This document shows, piece by piece, positions 1-7,284 of a stretch of DNA of 40,516 nucleotides (the stretch's first letter is position 1; every line of letters begins with the position of its first letter). A program made the translations under genes and the position numbers. The notes under the pieces were generated by a model. The model was not told the DNA's origin. It ran no database searches and saw only the letters and a program-made list of their open reading frames with translations. This stretch comes from CAYHXN01 sp964360605 (GTDB taxonomy: Bacteria > Patescibacteriota > Minisyncoccia > UBA6257 > WO2-44-18). Location: the NCBI GenBank assembly GCA_964360605.1, contig CAYHXN010000005.1, positions 1-40,516 of the forward strand, in the 5' to 3' direction.

Positions 1-375
1 ATTAAAACCAGAAATTACCAAATGCTGATCTTCGGCACTATTATTAAAAACAATCCCGACATTTTTTCCTTCTGGCATTCTTCCGAACGGTTCTATCCGG
101 GGGGTAATTTAGCTATTTTCAATAATAAAATCGTGGATGGACTCCTGGAATCTATTAAAATTCCATTGGATCCAATCAAGCAAGACGAAGCTGTCAAAAA
201 AATTCAGTCCACCATCTACCAAGAACAACCGGCAATCTTTCTTTATTCACCGCTCTATCTTTACGTAACCACTAAAGATTTGGGGGGGTTAGAAGCGCAA
301 CTCATCAATTCTCGGTCCGGTCGATTTAGCAATATAACTGATTGGCACTTGAAAACATCCCGTTCTTTTAGATAG
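1..375 (+). CDS. ABC-type peptide/solute-binding protein, C-terminal part (5' truncated by window edge)
   Basis: The frame is open from base 1 and ends at TAG 373-375. It encodes about 124 residues resembling the C-terminal lobe of family 5 extracellular solute-binding proteins (oligopeptide/nickel-binding type). The recognisable part is the run around PDIFSFWHSSERFYPGGN, then a YQEQPAIFLYSPLYLY segment and a final tail. Such lipoproteins bind peptides outside the membrane and pass them to an ABC permease. The signal peptide and most of the protein lie outside the window, so the substrate cannot be judged. No permease genes follow; a new promoter and tRNA genes come next. Confidence 0.72.
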   Translation: MKTRNYQMLIFGTIIKNNPDIFSFWHSSERFYPGGNLAIFNNKIVDGLLESIKIPLDPIKQDEAVKKIQSTIYQEQPAIFLYSPLYLYVTTKDLGGLEAQLINSRSGRFSNITDWHLKTSRSFR

Positions 376-378
376 GGG

Positions 379-408
379 TTGACAATCTACCAGTAAAGGT
401 GCTAAAAT
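379..408 (+). promoter_or_regulatory. Sigma-70-type promoter upstream of the tRNA-Leu region
   Basis: A perfect -35 TTGACA (379-384) is followed by an 18-bp spacer and -10 TAAAAT (403-408). Transcription would start near 415 and run through the tRNA-Leu fragment, tRNA-Leu(CAG) and possibly rnj, which begins 16 bases after the tRNA. Confidence 0.75.
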
Positions 409-477
409 CTAAATAACATTAATTCCTCCTAATTTGGCTACTTATACATCAGCAGAACCCGTTTTGGCTAAATTGCC

Positions 478-499
478 TCGGCATTGCCGATAGTTTTTT
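478..499 (+). terminator. Weak hairpin plus T6 run before the tRNA fragment
   Basis: A 5-bp stem TCGGC/GCCGA with a 3-nt loop (478-490) is followed by T6 at 494-499. It lies between the promoter at 379-408 and the tRNA genes. It could be a weak attenuator or simply chance; the stem is short. Confidence 0.3.
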
Positions 500-558
500 G
501 CGGTCGTGGCGGAACTGGCAGACCTGCCTGCCGGCAGGCAGGCGCACTAGTTCAAAAA
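500..558 (+). pseudogene. tRNA-Leu(CAA) 5' half, interrupted by a palindrome and lacking its 3' half
   Basis: The sequence starts like a tRNA-Leu: 5' acceptor strand GCGGTCG, then a D-arm with GGCGGAACTGGCAGAC. The 5' anticodon stem CACTAG and a loop with CAA follow. A 20-bp palindrome interrupts the D-arm/anticodon-stem junction (about 523-542). The 3' anticodon stem, variable arm, T-arm and 3' acceptor are absent: after the anticodon loop the sequence runs straight into the next, complete tRNA-Leu. Without the missing half it cannot fold as a tRNA. It is most simply a remnant left by recombination between neighbouring tRNA-Leu genes. Confidence 0.6.
523..542. repeat. 20-bp perfect palindrome of the dispersed CCTGCC...GGCAGG family
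   Basis: A perfect 20-bp inverted repeat centred at 532/533 sits within the tRNA-Leu fragment. Related short elements occur inside coding genes at 5850-5881, 8579-8599, 16750-16790 and 26404-26425, where they translate as GRQ-type peptides. This copy disrupts a tRNA-like sequence, which shows it is an insertion. Confidence 0.7.
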
Positions 559-559
559 T

Positions 560-643
560 GGGCGAGTGGTGAAATGGCAAACACGCAGGCTTCAGGAGTC
601 TGTGCCGTAAGGCTTGAGGGTTCGAGTCCCTCCTCGCCCACCA
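560..643 (+). tRNA. tRNA-Leu (anticodon CAG)
   Basis: The acceptor stem is GGGCGAG (560-566) with CTCGCCC (633-639), followed by A and an encoded CCA (641-643). The anticodon stem CAGGC/GTCTG closes a loop with anticodon CAG, reading CUG. The variable arm is long (TGCC-GTAA-GGC), as expected of class II tRNA-Leu, and the T-arm is GAGGG-TTCGAGT-CCCTC. It is complete and intact, unlike the fragment just upstream. Confidence 0.95.
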
Positions 644-659
644 GAAAAAAATAAACAAA

Positions 660-2363
660 ATGATTAAACAAAATAAACCTAAAGTCCCAACCATTACTCA
701 AAAGGGCGTTCTTAGATTTGTCCCATTGGGCGGCTTTGAAGAAATCGGCCGTAACTGCTCTTATTTTGAATACGAAAATGAAATCGTAATCATTGACCTA
801 GGCATTCAATTCCCCGAAGAAGAAACTCCGGGCGTTGATTACATTATTCCCAACATCTCTTCGTTGGTTCCTAAACGAGAAAATATTAAAGCCGTGATTC
901 TAACCCACGGCCACTATGACCATATCCACGCGCTCCCCTATTTAATTGAAAAGCTCGGCAATCCGATAATTTACGCCACCCAATTCACTAAAGCGCTGGT
1001 AGAAAAAAGAGTGCAAGAATTCACCAACCTTCCCAAGCTTAAAATTGAGGTGGTGAAAGCCGGTGATCGCGTCCGAATCTCGGAAAACTTTCATGCCGAA
1101 TTCTTTGATGTCGGCCACACTATTCCAGACGCCGCTGGCGTTATGCTGGAAACGCCTATTGGCAAACTGGCCCATTTTGGAGATTTTCGCTTAGACACCG
1201 ACAAAGACGGCAAGCCATTCAACCTAGAAATCTTTGAAAAGCTCGGCAAAGAAGGCCTGCATTCTATTTTCATTGACAGTACCAATGCCCACAAAGAAGG
1301 CCACGCTATGTCTGAAAAAATAGTGGAGAAAAACCTGGAAGACTTGATGAAGAACGCCAAGGGTCGGGTGATTATCGCTACCTTTGCTTCGCTTCTCACC
1401 CGCGTAGCGGAACTTCTTAAAATTGCCGAAAGATTGGGGCGACGCGTCGGCATTAACGGCCGTTCTATGAAGGACAATGTCCAAATCGCCCAAGGTCTCG
1501 GCTATATTAAAGTCAAAAAGGATTTAATTATTCCACTGGAAGAAACTCATCAACACAAAGACGATAAAGTTCTAATTCTCACCACCGGAGCCCAAGGTGA
1601 ACCCAACGCTGGCCTAATGCGTATTGTTAATGGCGAACACAAAGTTATTTCTTTAAAACGCTCTGACACGGTAATCTTTTCTTCTTCGGTGGTGCCCGGC
1701 AATGAACGAAGCGTTCAGGGTCTTCAAGACAATATCGCCCGCCAAGTAGATGAAGTTTATAATTCCAAACTTCTGGACATTCACACTAGCGGTCACGGGC
1801 CAGCGGAAGATATTAAACTCGTTATCAAACTCACTAAACCGAAATTTGTCGTGCCAGTCCACGCTTATTACTTCATGCGCACTCAAAGCCGAAAGCACGC
1901 TGAATCCGTGGGTATTCCTAAAGAAAACATTCTTTTAGTAGATAACGGTCAAGTGTGCGAGGCCACGAAAGATAGTTTTAAAGTAACGGACAAATTCGTG
2001 GATGCTTCTTACGTAATGGTAGATGGATTGGGCGTCGGCGACGTCGGCGAAGTAGTGCTTCGCGACCGCCTTGCTTTAGCTAAAGAAGGGATGGTGGTCG
2101 TAATCACTACCATGGATCGCCACAGCGGCAAGATTCTTAAAAATCCGGATATTATTTCTCGCGGCTTTATTTATCTCAAAGAAAACAAAGAGATGCTGGA
2201 CGGCATCCGCCAAAAAATCAAAGGCATTATTTACCGCATCCCTAATCGCCGTGAAGTAGATTTAGATTACGTGAAAACCCTAATGCGAGACCAGATCGGC
2301 CAATTCATATATACTAAAACCCAAAGACGCCCGATGATATTGCCTGTTATAATTGAAGTATAA
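660..2363 (+). CDS. rnj: Ribonuclease J (metallo-beta-lactamase/beta-CASP RNase)
   Basis: The 567-aa protein matches the usual RNase J length (about 550-570). RNase J is a cytoplasmic endo- and 5'-3' exoribonuclease central to mRNA decay and rRNA maturation in bacteria lacking RNase E. The metallo-beta-lactamase metal motif THGHYDH is at residues 82-88. It is preceded by an N-terminal VPLGGFEEIGRNC strand and followed by the FGDFRLD and SGHGPAEDI segments of the beta-CASP fold and a C-terminal domain. It starts 16 bases after tRNA-Leu with no Shine-Dalgarno sequence. It may therefore be translated from the tRNA read-through transcript, the tRNA being cut out to leave a very short leader. A hairpin follows the stop. 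Confidence 0.95.
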   Translation: MIKQNKPKVPTITQKGVLRFVPLGGFEEIGRNCSYFEYENEIVIIDLGIQFPEEETPGVDYIIPNISSLVPKRENIKAVILTHGHYDHIHALPYLIEKLGNPIIYATQFTKALVEKRVQEFTNLPKLKIEVVKAGDRVRISENFHAEFFDVGHTIPDAAGVMLETPIGKLAHFGDFRLDTDKDGKPFNLEIFEKLGKEGLHSIFIDSTNAHKEGHAMSEKIVEKNLEDLMKNAKGRVIIATFASLLTRVAELLKIAERLGRRVGINGRSMKDNVQIAQGLGYIKVKKDLIIPLEETHQHKDDKVLILTTGAQGEPNAGLMRIVNGEHKVISLKRSDTVIFSSSVVPGNERSVQGLQDNIARQVDEVYNSKLLDIHTSGHGPAEDIKLVIKLTKPKFVVPVHAYYFMRTQSRKHAESVGIPKENILLVDNGQVCEATKDSFKVTDKFVDASYVMVDGLGVGDVGEVVLRDRLALAKEGMVVVITTMDRHSGKILKNPDIISRGFIYLKENKEMLDGIRQKIKGIIYRIPNRREVDLDYVKTLMRDQIGQFIYTKTQRRPMILPVIIEV

Positions 2364-2368
2364 TGTTG

Positions 2369-2397
2369 AATGCGACATGTAAAATATTGTCGCATTT
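2369..2397 (+). terminator. Hairpin after rnj, possible terminator
   Basis: A 9-bp perfect stem AATGCGACA/TGTCGCATT with a 10-nt A/T-rich loop lies between rnj (ends 2363) and trpS (starts 2415). Only three Ts follow it, so it may stabilise the mRNA end or terminate weakly. Confidence 0.45.
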
Positions 2398-2414
2398 CCC
2401 ATTAAACATTTAAT

Positions 2415-3401
2415 ATGCCAAAGCCAATCCTAATCTCCGGCATTCAACCTACTGGCCGACTGCATCTCGGTAATTATTTAGGCGCGCTGAAAAACTTCGT
2501 TGAACTTCAAAATTCCGGCAAATACCAATGCTACTTTTTTATCGCCGATTTACACGCTTTGACTGAAAATCCAATCGCTAAAGATTCAAACAATAACATT
2601 ATAAATCTCACGGCCGATTTTTTGGCGGCGGGACTGGATCCTAAAAAATCCGTTATTTTTCAACAATCTCAAATTCTCGCCCACGAAACACTGGCGAAAA
2701 TACTGGAATCTATCGCGCCATTTGGCGAATTGCGCCGAATGACTCAATTTAAAGAAAAATCCGAAGGCGAAAAAGAAAGTGCTAATGTCGGTTTATTTAC
2801 TTATCCCATTTTAATGGCCGCTGATATTTTACTTTACGACGCTCAATTCGTTCCTGTCGGCGAAGACCAACTTCAGCATTTAGAACTCGCCCGCACATTG
2901 ACGCGCAAGTTTAACAAGAAATTCGGTCAAACTTTCATGGAACCAAAAGAGATTTTAACCGCGATTCCCCGCCTCATGTCCTTGGACGACCCAACCAAAA
3001 AAATGTCTAAGTCCTTACCATCTGGCTGTGTTTTTATTGATGACGAGCCGGAAGTGATTGAACAAAAATTCCGCTCCGCCATCACTGATTCCGGCAATGA
3101 AATAAAATATGATCCCAAAACCAAACCCGAGATTTCCAATCTTTTGAACATTTATAGCGCTGTCACTGGAATTTCCATTAAGGAATTGGAAAGCCAGCTT
3201 AAAGGACAATCTTATCTCGTTTTTAAAAAAGCGCTCGCCCAAGTGGTCAGCGATCACTTTGCCGCTTTCCGCAAAAAAAAATCGGCGCTAGTCAAAAAAC
3301 CGGCTGCTCTCCAAAAAGTCCTCCAGCGCGGTTCAGGACAAGCTCGCAAAGTTGCTGAGAAGAAAATCTTGGAAGTAAAAGAAAAAATCGGTCTTATCTA
3401 G
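2415..3401 (+). CDS. trpS: Tryptophanyl-tRNA synthetase
   Basis: The 328-aa class I synthetase charges tRNA-Trp with tryptophan in the cytoplasm. The N-terminal signature GIQPTGRLHLGN (residues 9-20) contains the HIGH-type motif. KMSKS is at 196-200, preceded by DDPTK, and the GEDQLQHLELAR helix near 149-160 is typical of TrpRS. Length is normal (320-340 aa). No clear Shine-Dalgarno precedes the ATG. The stop codon sits in the loop of a terminator shared with convergent ileS. Confidence 0.97.
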   Translation: MPKPILISGIQPTGRLHLGNYLGALKNFVELQNSGKYQCYFFIADLHALTENPIAKDSNNNIINLTADFLAAGLDPKKSVIFQQSQILAHETLAKILESIAPFGELRRMTQFKEKSEGEKESANVGLFTYPILMAADILLYDAQFVPVGEDQLQHLELARTLTRKFNKKFGQTFMEPKEILTAIPRLMSLDDPTKKMSKSLPSGCVFIDDEPEVIEQKFRSAITDSGNEIKYDPKTKPEISNLLNIYSAVTGISIKELESQLKGQSYLVFKKALAQVVSDHFAAFRKKKSALVKKPAALQKVLQRGSGQARKVAEKKILEVKEKIGLI

Positions 3402-3412
3402 GCCGATTTTTT
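3382..3412. terminator. Bidirectional terminator shared by trpS and ileS, with both stop codons in its loop
   Basis: Arms 3382-3393 and 3401-3412 pair at 11 of 12 positions (A6-TCGG-YC with GGCCGA-T6) around a 7-nt loop. The A-run and T-run give a U-tract in both directions. The trpS stop (3399-3401) and the ileS stop (minus strand, 3398-3400) overlap within the loop. Confidence 0.85.
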
Positions 3413-6400
3413 CACTCCAACCCAAACTTCCCAATTCTCAATTTTAGTTTTTAATTCTGCGTCAAACTTTTGCGCCTTTTTGAATATAATCGTCTTAGCC
3501 TTAATGTCTTTTTTAAATTGCGCCGCGCCCGCTTCCACAATTTCTATTAATTCTTTCGGGGCTTCTAGATAAAAGAGTATTTCGTTCGCTGGAGTGTATT
3601 TGGCATCATGGCGTAAACCCTGAATGGTTCTGGTAAGCTCGCGGATTATTCCTTCATTTTTCAATTCGGGCGTGATATTCGTGTCCAATTCCACTTTTGT
3701 TTTCATTCTCATATCCACAACTACATTTTTCACATTTACTTCATCAGCAAGTAATTTTAACAATTCTGTTTGACCCTTTAATATTTTACTTTTTACTTTT
3801 AACTTCGCTAGCGGTTGGCGTACTTTGATATTTAACTTTTCCCGCTCTGCCAGCGCCAGTCCGCATAACGCTCGCACCTCCTGCATTTTTTTAAGAAGCG
3901 CCTTGTCTGTAGCTCTCCGAACAACGGACGGCCAGTTTTCCAAATGCACCGATACCTGATGCTTAGTACCCGACACCTGACGCAGTGATTGATAAAGCGC
4001 TTCCGCGAAAAACGGCACGAATGGCGCCAATCCTTTGCTTAATTCTAAGAGAACCCGACCCATGACTTTTGGAGAAAAATTCCTTCTGGAACGTCTGATA
4101 TACCATCGAGATAAATCGTCCACGAAAGATTCTAAGGATTTAGCGGCCGCACCAATATCATAATGTTCTAAATAAGTTCCGGAATTTTTCAAAGCTTCAT
4201 TCAATCTGGCCAGCACCCAATTATCCAATACCTTGATTGGCTCCGACTCGTCGCCTCCGTAATCAGCGTAGAAAACATAAGAGTTATAAAGGATTAAAAA
4301 CAGTTTATTAAACATCTTGCGTAAATCCATCTCGTCAAACTTTTTCGGCTCGCCGGGCGGATTGATGGTGTAAAAATACCAGCGCACCACGTCCGCGCCG
4401 TATTTTTGGATCATCTGCCACGGATCTACCGTATTGCCCTTTGATTTAGACATCTTCTGTCCGTTTTTATCCAAAACCAAACCCAACGAAATGACGTTTT
4501 TATAAGGAGCCTTTTCCCCCAATGCCGTCGCCACCGCCAAAAGGGTATAAAACCAGCCACGAGTCTGGTCAATCGCTTCCGTAATATAATCCGCCGGATA
4601 TTCAATACAGCTTTGAGCTTTGAGCTTTGAGCTTTGAGCTTTTGCGCAGGCGAACGGGAAATGAGCTTGCGCGAAAGGCATCGCTCCGGAATCAAACCAA
4701 ACATCCATCACTTCTTTTACCCTCTCCATTGCCCCGCCGCATTTCGGGCATTTTAAAATAATGCTGTCCACAAATGGCTTGTGAAGATCAAGCACTCCAT
4801 CGCGGCCGTAAGGCCAATTAGGCAAGGAGACTTTGTGATACTCGCCAACATCAATATAAGGAACGCGGTCCATATTCTCCGGACTAACGTCTAATAAGGC
4901 CGCTTCCAAAACCCAGAGAGGATCGCCGTGGCTTACAATGGCGATTTTTTGGCCGTCGTATTGCCGATTGATTTCTTGCAAAGTCGCGAGCATTCTGCGT
5001 TTCGCGTCGGTCAAATTCTCCCCGCCCGGCGGGGTTTTATAGAACTTTTCAATAGGATCGGCAAAAAACTTCTTAAATTCGTCTACGGAACGGCCGGCAA
5101 AAACCCCAGGGTTTAGCTCGCCTAATTTTTCCTCAACAAAAATTTTGGCTCCTGTCTCTTTAGAAATTATTTCCGATACTTCTTTGGTACGACGATATGG
5201 CGAAGTAAAGATTATTTTTACTCCTATTTTTTTTAAAGCGGCGGCAATTTTTTTCGCTTGTCCGACGCCCTTCTCCGTTAACCGCGAAACATTATCTCCT
5301 CGTTCTGGTCCATAAGCAAAGATATTTTCCACGTTGTGATTGGACTCGGTATGTCGCACTAAAAAGAATTCATTTTTATGATAAGCATGCTTGTTTAAAT
5401 CCTCCAAGCTTCCAACGGCAAGAATATCGTTACAATTTTGATTTTCCAATTTGGACCCATGAACCCAAATCGGCAACGGCGTTCCCCAATATCTGGCACG
5501 GGAGATGTTCCAATCCTTAACTTCTTTAAGCCACTCGCCAAATCTCCCGCCTTTGATGTGCTCCGGAATCCAATTTATTTTTTCATTAGCCGCCAAAAGC
5601 TCTTTGCGGAGACGGCTCATTTCAATAAACCAAGATGAGTGGGCAAAATAAATTAGAGGCGTTGAACACCGCCAACAAAATGGGTAATCGTGTTCTATTG
5701 TTCCGGAAACGTACACCAATCCTCTATCTTCAAGGTCTAAAAGGATGTCTTTATCGGCGTCTTTAATAAATTTCCCGCCCCCGGGAAGCCCTTGGTTAAC
5801 AATTCCCCGATCATTAATCGTAATCGGGATGTCTAATATGCCCGATTCCTGCCTGCCCGCCGAAGCTTTAGCGAAGGCGGGATTCCTAATTCCTAATTCC
5901 TTGAAAACATTGAGGTCGTCTTCTCCAAACGCTGGGGCGATATGGACTAATCCCGTCCCTTCTTCTGTGGAAACAAAATCGCCGCCGATAACCCGATACC
6001 ATGATTTATGATTTATGATTCGTGATTCACGATAAAGTGGCTCGTATTCCAATCCGACTAATTTTTTTCCAGACATCTTTTCCACCACCTCTATTTCTTT
6101 ATCACTTCTTGGAATCGGATTAGCTGACCACAAAAACTCCTCCCCAACTTTGTACTTGGTATAAATCAATTTCGGATTCACCGCCACTGCCACGTTCGCC
6201 GGTAAAGTCCACGGCGTCGTCGTCCAAATCAACAAAAACTCACGAGTTTTTGTTGATTTGCCCTCCGAAGCTTTAACGAAGGATGGCTTCAATTCGAATT
6301 TAACGTAAAGTGACGGATCTTTTGTCTTCTTGTACGCTCCCGGCTGGCCCAATTCGTGGCTGGAAAGAGACGTCTGACAACGCGGACACCATGGGACTAC

Positions 6401-6928
6401 TTTGTGTAGTTTTTTTAACAGCCCTTTTTTATTAATCTCTGAAAGAACCCACCATAAACTCTCAATATATTTGTTGTCGTAAGTAACGTAGGGATTTCCC
6501 ATATCTAGCCAAAACCCAATCCGCTCGGTTAATTTTTCCCAATCGGTTTTGTATTTCCAGACTGACGCTTTGGCTTTGGCGTTAAATTCCCCGATTCCGA
6601 ATTTTTCAATTTCCTGCTTTTGCTTTATTCCCAAATCTTTTTCTACTTCAATTTCTACCGGCAAACCGTGAGTATCCCAACCGGCGCGGCGCGGGACATG
6701 ATAACCGCGCATGGTTTTATAACGCAAAATAATATCCTTGAAAGACCGGCTTTCCACATGATGAATGCCCGGACGACCATTGGCTGTCGGGGGCCCTTCA
6801 AAAAAAACAAAGGGTTTTTTACCTTTCCGATTTTCCAGAGATTTCTGAAAAATTTTATTATCTTGCCAAAATTTTAGAATCTTTTCCTCAATTTCAGGAA
6901 GGTTAAGCTTTTTGATGCCCCTTAACAT
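3398..6928 (-). CDS. ileS: Isoleucyl-tRNA synthetase with an inserted histidine-phosphatase domain
   Basis: This 1176-aa class I synthetase resembles the archaeal/eukaryotic-like IleRS type. Seen: PPTANGRPGIHH (HIGH-type) at 46-57; zinc-type WCPRC (180-184); the editing-domain LIWTTTPWTLPANVA; NISRARYWGTPLPIW (474-488); DVWFDSG (742-748); KMSKSKGN (825-832); and a C-terminal anticodon-binding region. Between VGSLEDL and VLDLHKPFVD there is an extra domain at about 518-705 with histidine-phosphatase signatures: LVRHTESNHN (523-532), TSPYRRT (575-581), PPGGEN (633-638) and VSHGDP (665-670). Short repeat-derived peptides lie near 218-225, 351-360 and 761-774. The start ATG 6928 follows TAAAAT by 9 nt. 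A terminator separates it from the upstream gene. Confidence 0.95.
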   Translation of the reverse strand: MLRGIKKLNLPEIEEKILKFWQDNKIFQKSLENRKGKKPFVFFEGPPTANGRPGIHHVESRSFKDIILRYKTMRGYHVPRRAGWDTHGLPVEIEVEKDLGIKQKQEIEKFGIGEFNAKAKASVWKYKTDWEKLTERIGFWLDMGNPYVTYDNKYIESLWWVLSEINKKGLLKKLHKVVPWCPRCQTSLSSHELGQPGAYKKTKDPSLYVKFELKPSFVKASEGKSTKTREFLLIWTTTPWTLPANVAVAVNPKLIYTKYKVGEEFLWSANPIPRSDKEIEVVEKMSGKKLVGLEYEPLYRESRIINHKSWYRVIGGDFVSTEEGTGLVHIAPAFGEDDLNVFKELGIRNPAFAKASAGRQESGILDIPITINDRGIVNQGLPGGGKFIKDADKDILLDLEDRGLVYVSGTIEHDYPFCWRCSTPLIYFAHSSWFIEMSRLRKELLAANEKINWIPEHIKGGRFGEWLKEVKDWNISRARYWGTPLPIWVHGSKLENQNCNDILAVGSLEDLNKHAYHKNEFFLVRHTESNHNVENIFAYGPERGDNVSRLTEKGVGQAKKIAAALKKIGVKIIFTSPYRRTKEVSEIISKETGAKIFVEEKLGELNPGVFAGRSVDEFKKFFADPIEKFYKTPPGGENLTDAKRRMLATLQEINRQYDGQKIAIVSHGDPLWVLEAALLDVSPENMDRVPYIDVGEYHKVSLPNWPYGRDGVLDLHKPFVDSIILKCPKCGGAMERVKEVMDVWFDSGAMPFAQAHFPFACAKAQSSKLKAQSCIEYPADYITEAIDQTRGWFYTLLAVATALGEKAPYKNVISLGLVLDKNGQKMSKSKGNTVDPWQMIQKYGADVVRWYFYTINPPGEPKKFDEMDLRKMFNKLFLILYNSYVFYADYGGDESEPIKVLDNWVLARLNEALKNSGTYLEHYDIGAAAKSLESFVDDLSRWYIRRSRRNFSPKVMGRVLLELSKGLAPFVPFFAEALYQSLRQVSGTKHQVSVHLENWPSVVRRATDKALLKKMQEVRALCGLALAEREKLNIKVRQPLAKLKVKSKILKGQTELLKLLADEVNVKNVVVDMRMKTKVELDTNITPELKNEGIIRELTRTIQGLRHDAKYTPANEILFYLEAPKELIEIVEAGAAQFKKDIKAKTIIFKKAQKFDAELKTKIENWEVWVGVKKSA
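3947..3985. repeat. Degenerate 7-bp tandem repeat inside ileS
   Basis: About five imperfect 7-bp units (cgatacc, tgatgct, tagtacc, cgacacc, tgacgca) lie in the 3' part of ileS. They encode the SGTKHQVSV segment near the C-terminus. The same periodicity occurs at several other places in this window. Confidence 0.5.
4608..4643. repeat. 7-bp tandem repeat (gagcttt) inside ileS
   Basis: Four to five nearly perfect copies of the heptamer gagcttt lie within ileS. On the minus strand they encode the KAQSSKLKAQS peptide between PFA and the EYPADYITEAIDQTRGW motif. The reading frame is kept because the total insertion is compatible with triplets. Confidence 0.8.
5850..5902. repeat. Palindromic coding insert followed by a heptamer repeat in ileS
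   Basis: A CCCGCC/GGCGGG hairpin (5856-5881) is preceded by cctgcctg and followed by attccta units of 7 bp (5882-5902). On the minus strand the element encodes AFAKASAGRQ within the editing/catalytic linker of IleRS. A related, decayed copy encoding FVKASEGKS lies near 6260-6286. Confidence 0.65.
6001..6033. repeat. 7-bp tandem repeat (atgattt) inside ileS
   Basis: Units atgattt, atgattt, atgattc, gtgattc follow each other with 7-bp spacing. They encode the ESRIINHKS segment of IleRS. Confidence 0.65.
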
Positions 6929-6945
6929 ATCTAGTTAATTTTAGA

Positions 6946-6972
6946 ATAAAAAAGGCGTTCCGTTAAGAACGC
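6946..6972 (-). terminator. Terminator between the small membrane protein gene and ileS
   Basis: Stem GCGTTC/GAACGC (6955-6960 with 6967-6972) with a 6-nt loop, followed on the minus strand by CC and a run of seven Ts. The stop codon of the 6963-7253 gene lies in the loop. Confidence 0.75.
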
Positions 6973-7253
6973 TTTTTCAAAAGCTCTTTTGGCATTTTCA
7001 AGCAAAAATACGGCTTGCGAAAATTGAAACGTTTGTAAACCCTTCTGGCCACCAATAAGCCGAACGGCCCAAACCAAAGATAATGACGCAACCGCCACTC
7101 GTCATACCAATCATAGAATACTTCGCCGTTCTTAGATTTTAAATATTCCCTACACCAACCCTTTAACAACCCGTAGGCCAGAAATCCGGATAGCCACAAC
7201 GCGAATAATACTCCTAGCATTACCCCAAACAAAAGATTGGTTGATAACCCCAT
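6963..7253 (-). CDS. Small membrane protein of unknown function
   Basis: A 96-aa protein if translated from ATG 7253; a longer frame extends to 7334 but would overlap the end of argS. Seen: an N-terminal hydrophobic stretch LLFGVMLGVLFALWLSGFLA, enough for one membrane helix, then a Trp/Tyr/Arg-rich tail (YDWYDEWRLRHYLWFGPFG) and a basic C-terminus. It follows argS (stop 7285) on the same strand and ends in its own terminator. No family is recognised. Confidence 0.6.
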   Translation of the reverse strand: MGLSTNLLFGVMLGVLFALWLSGFLAYGLLKGWCREYLKSKNGEVFYDWYDEWRLRHYLWFGPFGLLVARRVYKRFNFRKPYFCLKMPKELLKKRS

Positions 7254-7284
7254 CTTTGTCCCGCAAGGAACTAATTTTAGGATA

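Noticed and set aside
523..542. 20-bp palindrome as a transcription terminator
   Set aside because: It has no T-run and sits inside a tRNA-like sequence; related copies occur within genes.
449..694. Minus-strand frame of 81 aa containing a WARRDSNPQALRH run
   Set aside because: It is the antisense translation of the tRNA-Leu genes, a common artefact, and has no promoter or RBS.
1091..1477. Several long minus-strand frames inside rnj and other core genes
   Set aside because: They are antisense shadows of conserved coding regions and have no independent support.
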